A DNA stretch of 64,000 nucleotides from Bradyrhizobium elkanii USDA 76 (GTDB taxonomy: Bacteria; Pseudomonadota; Alphaproteobacteria; Rhizobiales; Xanthobacteraceae), in assembly GCF_023278185.1 (NCBI RefSeq), contig NZ_CP066356.1, positions 8,982,001-9,046,000 of the forward strand, written 5' to 3'. The position numbers were made by a program, and so were the translations under genes. The notes beneath the pieces were generated by a model that had not been told where the DNA came from, made no database searches, and saw only the letters and a program-made list of their open reading frames with translations. Positions 7,880 to 15,992 of this stretch are shown here, piece after piece; position 1 is the stretch's first letter; the number at the start of each line of letters is the position of its first letter.

Positions 7880-9283
7880 ATGACAGACGGCTCCGCCAGC
7901 ATGTCGCCCAAGCCGCTCCGTTCGGCAAAGCGGCGGCTGATGTTCGTTTTGATCGCGGGCGCGCTGGCCATCATCGGCACGCTGATGGCGGGCTATTATT
8001 TCGCCGTGCGTCCGGTGACGCTGCGGATCGCGGTCGGTCCCGCCAACAGCGATGACCTCAAGGTCGTGCAGGCGCTGGCGCAGGCCTTCAACAACCAGCA
8101 GCAAACCCAGGTCAAGCTGAGGCCGGTGCAGACCGAGGGCGCCACCGCCAGCGCGCAGACGCTGGCCGACGGCAAGGCCGATCTCGCCATCATCCGCGGC
8201 GATCTCGAGGTGCCGAAGAATGCCCAGGCGGTCGCGACCCTGCGCAAGAATGTCGTGGTGATGTGGGTTCCGCCCGCCAAGGGCAAGGTCCGGAAATCCG
8301 CGCGGATCACCAAGATCGCGCAGCTTGCCGGCCGCAAGATCGGCGTCGTCGGCCGCACGCCGGCCAATGTCAATTTGCTGAAGCTGATCCTGACGCAATA
8401 CGGTGTTGACCCGATGAAGGTCGAGATCGTGCAATTCCCGGCCAATGAGGCGGCGGAAGCGATCAGGAACCTCAAGGCCGACGCCTATCTCGCCGTCGGC
8501 CCGGCCAACAGCAAGATCACGATCGATGCGATCACGGCATCGGTCAAGAACGGCGGCGAGCCGAGCTTCCTTGCGATCGACGCCTCGGAGGCGATCGCGC
8601 AGAACCATCCAGCCTATGAGGCCGCGGAAATCCCCGCCGGCTCGCTCGGCTCCGCCGACCGGCCCGACGATGAAGTGAAGACGATCAGCTTCTCGCACCA
8701 CATCGTCGCGCGGAAGGGCCTGTCGGACTCGACGGTCGCGGCATTCACGCGGCAATTGTTCGCGATCCGGCAGTCGCTCAAGACCGATTTCCCGCTTGCC
8801 GCCAAGATCGAGACGCCGGACACCGACAAGGATGCCACCATTCCGGTGCATCCGGGCGCCGCCGCGTTTGTCGACGGCGAGGAAAAAACCTTCCTCGACC
8901 GCTACAGCGACTACATCTGGTGGAGCCTGATGGCGTTCTCGGCGATGGGCTCGGCCGGTGCGTGGTTCGCCGGCTATCTCAAGCAGGACGAGCGCAACAC
9001 CAACACCTCGCAGCGCGAACGCCTGCTGGAGATGCTGAAGGCCGCACGGCAAAGCGATTCAATCGAGGAACTCGACCAGATGCAGGCGGAGGCCGACGAC
9101 ATCCTGCGCCACACGCTGGACTGTTTCGAGCACGGCGCAATCGAGGAAGGCACGCTGACCGCATTCAACATCGCGCTCGAGCAGCTTCATAACGCCGTCG
9201 CCGACCGCAAGGCGCTGCTGTTCAGCATGCCGCAGAATTTGCAACGGACTGCCACGCAGTTCAGGGCGGCGGGCACGGCGTAG
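7880..9283 (+). CDS. TAXI-family TRAP-type solute-binding protein with two membrane anchors
   Basis: The 467-residue protein has an N-terminal membrane helix (residues about 20-42), then a TAXI-type periplasmic binding domain (RIAVGPANSDD, then KADLAIIRGD, then AGRKIGVVGRTPANVNLLK). A second membrane helix lies near residue 350 (WWSLMAFSAMGSAGAWFAGYL), followed by a cytoplasmic, charged and probably coiled-coil tail of about 100 residues. No TRAP membrane subunits are nearby, so it is an orphan and may sense rather than transport. The start is ATG at 7880; an in-frame TTG lies five codons upstream. Confidence 0.8.
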   Translation: MTDGSASMSPKPLRSAKRRLMFVLIAGALAIIGTLMAGYYFAVRPVTLRIAVGPANSDDLKVVQALAQAFNNQQQTQVKLRPVQTEGATASAQTLADGKADLAIIRGDLEVPKNAQAVATLRKNVVVMWVPPAKGKVRKSARITKIAQLAGRKIGVVGRTPANVNLLKLILTQYGVDPMKVEIVQFPANEAAEAIRNLKADAYLAVGPANSKITIDAITASVKNGGEPSFLAIDASEAIAQNHPAYEAAEIPAGSLGSADRPDDEVKTISFSHHIVARKGLSDSTVAAFTRQLFAIRQSLKTDFPLAAKIETPDTDKDATIPVHPGAAAFVDGEEKTFLDRYSDYIWWSLMAFSAMGSAGAWFAGYLKQDERNTNTSQRERLLEMLKAARQSDSIEELDQMQAEADDILRHTLDCFEHGAIEEGTLTAFNIALEQLHNAVADRKALLFSMPQNLQRTATQFRAAGTA

Positions 9284-9335
9284 AGGCGCCACTACTCTCT
9301 ATCCGCAAACTCCCCTTGCCTCTCCCGCTTGCGGA

Positions 9336-9512
9336 TGGGGCAATCGCATATGGCCGTTTGAGGTAATCGGAGTTCCCACAAACTCGTCATGCCCGGGCTT
9401 GTCCCGGGCATCCACGTCTTCGTTTCCACGCAAAGAAAAGACGTGGATGGCCGGGACAAGCCCGGCCATGACGGCGCGGAAGAATCGGTTCATTCCATAT
9501 GCGATTGCCCTG
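9336..9512. mobile_element. Candidate ISAs1-derived MITE with nested REP pair
   Basis: The termini are inverted repeats sharing GGGCAATCGCATATGG (9338-9353, and its reverse complement at 9495-9510). Read inward, the right end is CAGGGCAATCGCATATG. This closely resembles the ends of the ISAs1-family element at 612-1805 (CAGGGGAATCGCATGTG). The flanks CGCTTGCGGA (9326-9335) and CGCTTGCCGG (9513-9522) agree at 8 of 10 bases, consistent with a decayed target duplication. No transposase is encoded. Mobilisation by the related transposase is inference. Confidence 0.55.
9385..9473. repeat. REP-like palindromic pair
   Basis: CGTCATGCCCGGGCTTGTCC...ATCCACGTCTT is mirrored by AAGACGTGGATGGCCGGGAC...CCGGCCATGACG. 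It is the same family as 2511-2600 and lies inside the candidate MITE. Confidence 0.85.
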
Positions 9513-9652
9513 CGCTTGCCGGGGGAGGGAGCCTGACAGATGTGCTTCCCTTACGTCCCGCACTCCCGCCGCTGTAATCTCTCCGTCATGGAATTTTTCT
9601 AGGTCTTGGCACGCCTGCGGCGCATTGTCGCTGTGACCTGAGGAGGCTCCCC

Positions 9653-11214
9653 ATGACGATCCGGTTCTCGCGAAATCTCACCCGCCGACGCTTTCTCTCC
9701 ACGGCGGCAGCGGCCGGCGCCGGTGTGATCGCGATGCCCTATCTGTCGCGCGCCGCCGACCGCCCCGTGATCACCCATGGCGTGCAGTCCGGCGATGTCG
9801 GCGTCGACGGCGGCGTGGTGTGGGCGCGGGCCGACCGGCCGTCGCAGATGATGGTCGAGGTCGCAATCACCGAGTCCTTCAAGGATGCCCATACGCTGCC
9901 GCCGATCACGGCGCTGCCCGAGAGCGACTTCACCGCCAAGATGCTGCTGGAGAACCTGCCCTCCGGCCAGGACATCTTCTATCGCGTCCGCTTCCGCGAC
10001 CTTGCCCATATCGACATCGTCGGCGAGCCGGTGGTCGGACGCTTCCGTACCGCGCCGAGCGATCGCCGCGACGTCTCCTTCGTGTGGGGCGGGACGTCGC
10101 CGGCCAGGGCTGGGGCATCAATCCAGATGACGGCGGCATGATCACCTTCGCCGCGATGAAGAAGCACACTCCGGATTTCCTTCTGCACTCCGGCGACACG
10201 ATCTACGCCGACGGCGTGATCCCCTCCGAGGTGAAGCTTCCCGACGGCAAGATCTGGAAGAACGTCACGATTCCCGAGAAGGCCAAGGTCGCCGAGACGC
10301 TCGACGAATACCGGGCCGCCCACAAGTATAACTTCCTCGACAACAACGTCCGCGCCTTCAATGCCGAGGTGCCGATCTTCGTGCAGTGGGACGATCACGA
10401 GGTGACCAACAATTGGTCGCTGTCGAAGCAACTGCCGGCGGCCTACAAGGAGCGCGACATCAACGTGCTCGCGGCGCGCGCCGCAAGGGCCTTCCACGAG
10501 ATGTATCCGATGCGCGAGAGCATCGTCGAGCCTGGACGCGTCTATCGCACGCTGAGCTACGGTCCGCATCTCGACGTCTTCATGCTCGACGAGCGCAGCT
10601 ATCGCGGCCCCAACGGCCCGAACCTGCAGGAGCAGTACGGCCCCGACGCCTATTTCATCGGCCCGGACCAGCTGGCCTGGCTGAAGCGCGCGCTGCTCAA
10701 CTCGCGCGCCACCTGGAAGGTGATCGCCTCCGACATGCCGCTGTCGCTGATCGTCTATGACGATGCCGCCAACAAGAAGGGCTCGGAAGCCTTTGCGCAG
10801 GGCGATGGTCCGGTGCGCGGCCGCGAGCTCGAGATCGCCGATATCCTGCGCTTCATCAAGACCGCAGGGATCGTCAACACGGTGTGGCTGACCGCTGACG
10901 TGCACTATGCGGCAGCGCACTACTACAATCCGAACAAGGCCCAGTTCCAGGAATTCGATCCGTTCTGGGAATTCGTCTCCGGCCCGCTGCATGCCGGCAC
11001 GTTCGGCCCGAACGAGCTCGACAACACCTTCGGCCCCGAAGTGAAGTTCATCAAGGCGCCGGGCGAAGGCAACCAGAACCTGCCGCCGTCGGCGGGCATG
11101 CAGTTCTTCGGCCACGTCAAGATCGAGGGCAAGAGCGGGCAGATGACGGTGAGCCTGCGCGACCGCGTCGACGCCGAGCTGTGGGCGATCACGCTCGACC
11201 CGAAGCCGGTCTAG
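9653..11214 (+). pseudogene. phoD: PhoD-family alkaline phosphatase, interrupted by a single-base frameshift
   Basis: PhoD enzymes are Tat-exported, metal-dependent phosphatases or phosphodiesterases that release phosphate outside the cytoplasm. The N-terminal frame (from ATG 9653, with GAGGAGG upstream) carries the Tat signal TRRRFLSTAAAAGAG and the PhoD N-terminal domain (ITHGVQSGDV, VVWARAD). At about 10091-10093 the frame breaks. The text reads GTGTGGGGCGGGACGTC, where one more base after GGCGG would restore VWGGDVAGQGWGIN. The rest continues in the next frame with GDTIYADG, FVQWDDHEVTNNW and TADVHYAAAH. The full span is one base short of a 520-codon gene. It could be a true inactivating deletion or a sequencing error in a G/C run. 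Confidence 0.85.
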
Positions 11215-11362
11215 TTCGGTCACAGCCACGACGGAACCGGGCTCTTTGTCTTGACGGCGTGGCCTCCGAGGCGAGGCAACGCGATTGCCGGGGATGGACC
11301 TCCCCGGCATCTTCCGGTACCGATGTCAGAGCCGTTATGCTGGGGGCCCGGAGGGGCGGAGC

Positions 11363-12361
11363 ATGAGGCGCTGCGAATTCTTTCGCGTGCTCGGTGGTAG
11401 CGTTGCGAGATTTCGGCCTCGCCGCTTTTTGGTCGTCGCGATCGCAGTGTTCGCGCTGCTGCCGATCGAAGTCAGCGATGCCGGCTGGCTGCCCGATCTC
11501 TTCAGGAGCTCACCCAAGCATGCCAAGTCGCTGAAGCGCGCGAAGGCGACAAGGGCTGCCAAATTGGCAAGGCACCGCGCTCCGCCCAGGCACCGCGCCA
11601 TGCGGCTGGCCGCCCTTGGGCCAGTCACCCTGCCGCTTTCAGCTCTCAAGCGGGCCGCTGCCAAATGCGATCCCGCGACGTTCCGGATCGTGCTGGATGT
11701 CGGACATACCGCGCAATCGGAAGGCGCGATCAGCGCGCGGAATGTCGCCGAGTTCACCTTCAACCTGCGCCTTGCGAAGCTGATCGAGCAGAGGTTGAAG
11801 GCCGAAGGCTTTGCCGAAACCAGGCTGCTGCTGACCGAAGGCAAAGCGAGACCGAGCCTCTTCAAGCGGGTCGCCGCGGCCAACAATCTGCACGCGGATC
11901 TGCTGATGTCGATCCACCATGACTCCGTGCCCAACAAGATGCTCGAGGACTGGGAGTTCGAGGACAAGAAAAGCCACTTCAGCGACCGCTTCAGCGGCTA
12001 CTCCGTGTTCGTCTCCCGGGACAATCCGGACTTCAAGACCAGCCTCCGGTTCGCCGAACTGGTCGCCGGGGAAATGAAGGCCCAGGGCCTGCATTATGCC
12101 GAGCAATATAGCCAGGCCATCATGGGTCGTTACCAGCACCCGTTGCTGAACAAGGATACCGGCGTCTACAGCAATGATGAACTCATCGTGCTGAGAAAGA
12201 CCGCGATGCCCGCGATCCTGCTGGAGGCGGGCTCGATCATCAACCGGGACGAGGAACGCGAGATGGACTCGCCCGAGCGCCAGAACCTCATCAGCAGCAG
12301 CGTCGCTTCCGCCGTGAAGGAATTCTGCGAGCCGCGATGGGCGCTGCTCGGTCCACCCTGA
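11363..12361 (+). CDS. N-acetylmuramoyl-L-alanine amidase (Amidase_3)
   Basis: This 332-residue zinc amidase cleaves the bond between N-acetylmuramic acid and L-alanine in peptidoglycan. Zinc ligands and the catalytic glutamate are visible: His in VLDVGHTAQSEG, Glu in NVAEFTFNLRLA, His in LLMSIHHDS and Glu in AILLEAGSI. A signal peptide or membrane anchor (residues about 17-35) is followed by a basic linker rich in Lys, Arg and His. No AMIN or SPOR domain is obvious. The start at 11363 is supported by GGGGCGGAGC just upstream. It converges with an unknown exported protein gene 22 bases away. Confidence 0.88.
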   Translation: MRRCEFFRVLGGSVARFRPRRFLVVAIAVFALLPIEVSDAGWLPDLFRSSPKHAKSLKRAKATRAAKLARHRAPPRHRAMRLAALGPVTLPLSALKRAAAKCDPATFRIVLDVGHTAQSEGAISARNVAEFTFNLRLAKLIEQRLKAEGFAETRLLLTEGKARPSLFKRVAAANNLHADLLMSIHHDSVPNKMLEDWEFEDKKSHFSDRFSGYSVFVSRDNPDFKTSLRFAELVAGEMKAQGLHYAEQYSQAIMGRYQHPLLNKDTGVYSNDELIVLRKTAMPAILLEAGSIINRDEEREMDSPERQNLISSSVASAVKEFCEPRWALLGPP

Positions 12362-12383
12362 CGGCCGAGCGATCAACTCCTCC

Positions 12384-13505
12384 TCAGCCCGGCTTGCCCG
12401 ACTTGATCTCCTTGAACTTGGCAAGCGCCTGCTCGAACTTGGCGTTGAACAGCCACATCGCATCGAGGATCTCGCGGAAGGTCGCGGATGTTCTTGCCCG
12501 GTCGGCCCGGCCGAACGCGAAGACGCTGTTGTTGCGCAGATATCGCATGATCCTGGGATCGGAAATTCTGTAGCCGACGAGGTTGCCCGATTTGAGCGCT
12601 GCCCTGGTTGGCGTGGGAATGATCTGGATCAGCTCAAAGACCTTCATCTGATCGATCGGGTCCGGCAGCGCTTTCTGGATCGCCGCGACCTGCGGGAAAA
12701 GTTCGGCGTGTGCGTTCATCAGGCCGTCCCGCACGGCGGTCCAGTGATTGAACCTGTGATCGAGGTTGCCGACCCGCGCCTCTTCCCGGTCGTCGCGACG
12801 GCTCAGCGCAGGATCGAGAGTCGCGATCGACCCCTTGATCGCTGCCCATTTCCTTCGGCCGTCGCGATCCTCGGACAGGCCGGTCTGCAGGCTTCCTTTA
12901 TAGGTGTTCGATCGTGCATTGCCCGCATTCTGCTTGCCGTTCGTCTCGGCAAAGAAGAGGCCGAGGCTGATACGGCCCGCGACGGCGGCGTCGGCGGCGT
13001 CAAGACCCTTGGCCCGCGCGATCACCGTCGCCAGATCGACCACGTCCTTGAATGGCGTATCGGATGTTTGCGCACCGGCGGGCGGCGCCTCCATGACGTC
13101 GAAGAGCTTCCTGTACTCATCGAGCAGCGGCTCATTGTCGGCGTTGAAGTAGGCCGGGGGGATTCCGAATCTGTTGGGTCTTCCAATCCTGGACGGAAGC
13201 GCATCGGTGAGGTCCTTGTAGGCGCTCATCATCTCGACACGGGCCAGATAGATCGCCTGGCCCGGCAAGTCGGGCAGCGGCTGCTTCGAATCGATCTGCG
13301 CGCGGCGTTGGCGCAGAATCGACTCGAAACCCTTCAGGGCTCTGTCATAGGTCTCAAGCGCGGCCGATTGCTCGCTCGAGAGTGCGGCCGGCGTAGCGAG
13401 AGCTGGCGACACGAAGCGGCCGACGACGGCCGAGCCGAACGGCGGCGCTAGCAGCAGCCCGAGAGCGAGCGCGGCTGCGGGCGCGGCAAATATCCTGATC
13501 ACCAT
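12384..13505 (-). CDS. Exported protein of unknown function, possible lysozyme-like core
   Basis: The 373-residue protein starts with a signal peptide (MVIRIFAAPAAALALGLLLA). I do not recognise the family. The middle region reads GRISLGLFFAETNGKQNAGNARSNTYKGSLQTG, with a Glu followed by a Gly/Asn-rich loop and a Gln, which recalls lysozyme-like transglycosylases (E-S-G-x-N...G-x-x-Q). That resemblance is weak and is only a suggestion. The convergent neighbour is a peptidoglycan amidase. The start is ATG at 13505; an upstream in-frame codon at 13532 is possible but lengthens the signal peptide. Confidence 0.55.
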   Translation of the reverse strand: MVIRIFAAPAAALALGLLLAPPFGSAVVGRFVSPALATPAALSSEQSAALETYDRALKGFESILRQRRAQIDSKQPLPDLPGQAIYLARVEMMSAYKDLTDALPSRIGRPNRFGIPPAYFNADNEPLLDEYRKLFDVMEAPPAGAQTSDTPFKDVVDLATVIARAKGLDAADAAVAGRISLGLFFAETNGKQNAGNARSNTYKGSLQTGLSEDRDGRRKWAAIKGSIATLDPALSRRDDREEARVGNLDHRFNHWTAVRDGLMNAHAELFPQVAAIQKALPDPIDQMKVFELIQIIPTPTRAALKSGNLVGYRISDPRIMRYLRNNSVFAFGRADRARTSATFREILDAMWLFNAKFEQALAKFKEIKSGKPG

Positions 13506-13598
13506 GACGCTTTCCCGAAGCGCTTGCGTCACCGAATCCGACGGGCTGGATCGTAGACGACGAACGCTCCGGCGGCGAGGCCGAAGCTTGGCAATCCG

Positions 13599-13973
13599 TC
13601 AGTGGCCGTTTCTCAGCGCCGCCTCCAGCGCCTCGCTCGAGCACGGTTTGGTCAGCCGCGGCTTGTCGGCGAGCGATGCCGGCAGCCGGATATCCGCGCC
13701 ATAGCCCGTGACGAATGCGAACGGCACCTTCAGCGCATCCAGCCGCTCGGCGATCGCGAACGTCTTCTCGCCCCTGACGAGGCCGACGTCGAGCAGCGCG
13801 AAATCCGGCGCGCGTTCGGCGATCAGCTCGAGCGCACGGGCGACGCTCGCAGCGGTGCGCACCGTGCGGGCGCCGAAGCCGAGGATGGTGTCCTCGAAAT
13901 AGAGCGAGATGATCGGATCGTCCTCGACCACGAGGACATCGCCGGGCATGCCGGCATTGGGGGTGAAGTCCAT
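13599..13973 (-). CDS. Single-domain response regulator (receiver only)
   Basis: The 124-residue protein is a CheY-like receiver with no output domain. The acidic pair is in VVEDDP (residues 16-18), the phosphate-accepting Asp is in FALLDVGL (near residue 61) and the conserved Lys is in RLTKPC (near residue 109). Thr in FVTGYG is also present. It probably relays phosphate from a histidine kinase elsewhere; no kinase is in the window. A family B repeat lies upstream. Confidence 0.9.
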   Translation of the reverse strand: MDFTPNAGMPGDVLVVEDDPIISLYFEDTILGFGARTVRTAASVARALELIAERAPDFALLDVGLVRGEKTFAIAERLDALKVPFAFVTGYGADIRLPASLADKPRLTKPCSSEALEAALRNGH

Positions 13974-14009
13974 GGGCGTGCCAGTTTCCGTTTGCTAGAG
14001 CTTGTTGTC

Positions 14010-14059
14010 TTGACGCGTTTCTCCAGGCGAACCGGTATCCACTTCGCTCGAAAACGCTC
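14010..14059. repeat. Intergenic repeat, family B
   Basis: The sequence TTGACGCGTTTCTCCAGGCG...CCACTTCGCTCGAAAACGCTC belongs to a family with copies at 30171-30220, 37754-37803 (opposite orientation) and 58999-59071. It lies between the lone receiver and the Crp/Fnr gene. Confidence 0.8.
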
Positions 14060-14171
14060 CAAAGCATCGATGAAAGACCGGATCAGTCCGGCCGGATGGC
14101 CCGCGACCGGCGCCTGAAAGCACGCCGGCTGTTCCCGCGATGAAACCACCACATCGCGAGCGGCGCCGTCT

Positions 14172-14187
14172 GTTCACTAGTGAACAT
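14172..14187. promoter_or_regulatory. 16-bp perfect palindrome, candidate operator
   Basis: TGTTCACTAGTGAACA reads identically on both strands and lies 51 bases upstream of the Crp/Fnr-family start codon. Crp/Fnr dimers bind two-fold symmetric sites, so autoregulation is plausible. The sequence does not match the classical FNR (TTGAT-N4-ATCAA) or CRP consensus. Confidence 0.5.
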
Positions 14188-14238
14188 AAATCCGGGAACC
14201 TTTCATTATTGTCGGCGTTGGGTTTTCAGGAATTTCCC

Positions 14239-15003
14239 ATGATCGCGAAACGGACCGAGTTGGCCGGGACGAGTGACCGGCCATTCAACAATCTTTTGCG
14301 CCGGCTGAACGACGCCGATTACCAGTTGATCGCACCGCATCTGGGGCTGGTCGACGCGCAGGCCAACGACCTGCTCTACAGCCCCGGCGACGATGTTCAG
14401 ACGGTGCATTTCCCGTGTGGGCCGAGCCTCGTCTCCTACATGGTGCCCAATGAGGACGGCCGCGATGTCGAGACCATCCTGGTCGGTCGCGAAGGCGCGG
14501 TCGGCGGCATCGTCAGCCAGGGCTTCCTGCCGGCCTATACCCGCATCACCGTCAAGTTCGGCGGCCCGTTCGCTCGGCTGCCGATCAGCAAGCTCGACGC
14601 CGCCAAGCTGAAGTCGATCTCGGTGCGCAACATCTTCGCGCGCTATGCCGATTGCATGCTGGCGCAGATCTTCCAGTCGACCGCCTGCAATGCGATCCAC
14701 TCGATCGAGCAACGCGCGGCGAAATGGATCATCTCGGCGATGGAGCGCACCAATGGCAACGGCATGGTGCCGCTCACCCATGAACAGCTCTCGACCCTGC
14801 TCGGCGTCGGCCGCAGCTACACCAGCCGCGTGATCCAGAACTTCAAGGCGGAAGGCGTGCTGGAGACGCGCCGCGGCGCGATCGTGATCCGCGACGCGGA
14901 CAAGCTGCGGCTGCGCTCCTGCCTGTGCAACGATGCGGTCAAGGATCATTTCGAGGAGGTGCTGCGCGGGGTGTATCCCAGCGAGGACAACCCGGCGAAC
15001 TAG
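14239..15003 (+). CDS. Crp/Fnr-family transcriptional regulator
   Basis: The 254-residue protein has an N-terminal cyclic-nucleotide-binding-like barrel (residues about 15-150; YSPGDDVQTVHFPCGPSLVS). A C-terminal winged helix-turn-helix follows, with LTHEQLSTLLGVGRSYTSRVIQNFKAEG (recognition helix near residue 200). There is no N-terminal cysteine cluster, so it is not an oxygen-sensing FNR with an iron-sulfur centre. The start at 14239 is supported by AGGAA seven bases upstream; a longer frame from 14140 would run through the palindromic operator candidate. The ligand is unknown. Confidence 0.88.
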   Translation: MIAKRTELAGTSDRPFNNLLRRLNDADYQLIAPHLGLVDAQANDLLYSPGDDVQTVHFPCGPSLVSYMVPNEDGRDVETILVGREGAVGGIVSQGFLPAYTRITVKFGGPFARLPISKLDAAKLKSISVRNIFARYADCMLAQIFQSTACNAIHSIEQRAAKWIISAMERTNGNGMVPLTHEQLSTLLGVGRSYTSRVIQNFKAEGVLETRRGAIVIRDADKLRLRSCLCNDAVKDHFEEVLRGVYPSEDNPAN

Positions 15004-15202
15004 GGTATGTACGCATGATTCGTCGCGTCCGCCATGCTTCCGGAAGCCGACGCTAAACCCGACATCGCCGTAGGGGTTCGCCCTATCGCTCCAACCCGCG
15101 CGCTTAATGAGCGCTTAACGGTTTTGCGCAACAGATAGGATCACCAGCGCGGAATTAGTCCTAGTAATGAGTGCGAGCCGAGCTCCCGAGGAGGGGAATC
15201 GG

Positions 15203-15787
15203 ATGGGACTGCTTGTTGTCGGAGCGCTGGCAGGAATCCTGATCGGCTTTGGCTGGTTCGCGCCTTCCCGAGGGTATTTCGTTGGGTGTGGGTCAAGACC
15301 CTGTTTCGACGAGGTTGCAGTCGCCCGACCCACAGAGCCCATGCCGGCGGCTTCAGCGCCAGCTCCTGCGATCGTCAAATCGAATTCTGCAACCCCGGCA
15401 AAATCCGGCAGGAGACCATCATCGAAGAAACACCGACCGGCCGACCTCGCCAAGGCGGCGCCCTCGCGGACGAGGATCAACATCCCGACACCCGAACGCG
15501 CCGCGGACATAGCAGATCCTGTCGTGACCAAAGCGAAGGTCACGATTGCAGCGCAGATCGAGGATCCGGGATCGGCCGAATTCAGCGACATGAAGCGCGC
15601 CATGCGAAGGAACACGCTCGGAAGCGCCGTGGATACGATTTGCGGGCGCGTGAAAGGAAGAAGTGCGTCGAGCGGAGAGACTGGAGGAAGGCCCTTTCTT
15701 TATCTTGTGAAGGAGGATGAAGCGTATGTCGTCGACGGCAAGTCGGGGTCGGCGGCGTCAACGGCATATCGAAATATCTGCAAATAG
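15203..15787 (+). CDS. Small membrane-anchored or exported protein, unknown function
   Basis: The 194-residue protein has an N-terminal hydrophobic segment (residues 1-22), a Pro/Ala/Lys-rich linker, and a C-terminal domain of about 80 residues. That domain contains KVTIAAQIEDPGSAEFSDMKRA and a later ICGRVKGRSAS...GGRPFLYL. The pattern (helix, DP.SA.F, then CG.V, then aromatic strand) is common in small rhizobial exported proteins of unknown role. The start at 15203 follows GAGGAGGGG; an ATG at 15167 is less well placed. Confidence 0.6.
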   Translation: MGLLVVGALAGILIGFGWFAPSRGYFVGCGSRPCFDEVAVARPTEPMPAASAPAPAIVKSNSATPAKSGRRPSSKKHRPADLAKAAPSRTRINIPTPERAADIADPVVTKAKVTIAAQIEDPGSAEFSDMKRAMRRNTLGSAVDTICGRVKGRSASSGETGGRPFLYLVKEDEAYVVDGKSGSAASTAYRNICK

Positions 15788-15992
15788 GGGATGCGTCGAC
15801 CGCGCCACGGCGCGCGTCCAAATGATTTGAGCGGAAAGAATTTCCACCGAGGCGCCAGGCTATCCCGCAATGGATGCGATCCTGATGTCGGGGCTGCGCG
15901 TGATGATGCATTCAGGATGAATGCCGCAACGGTAAATGCGCAATACGGATCGATGGGACTGTCGCAGAAATTCTTTTCATTCCGAGGAAATC

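Larger units (their letters stand above)
9284..9652. other. Intergenic stretch holding a candidate MITE
   Basis: These 369 bases separate the TAXI gene from phoD. They hold the candidate MITE described separately (9336-9512), with a REP-like pair inside it. The rest shows no gene. The phoD ribosome binding site, GAGGAGGCTCCCC, is at the right end. Confidence 0.7.
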
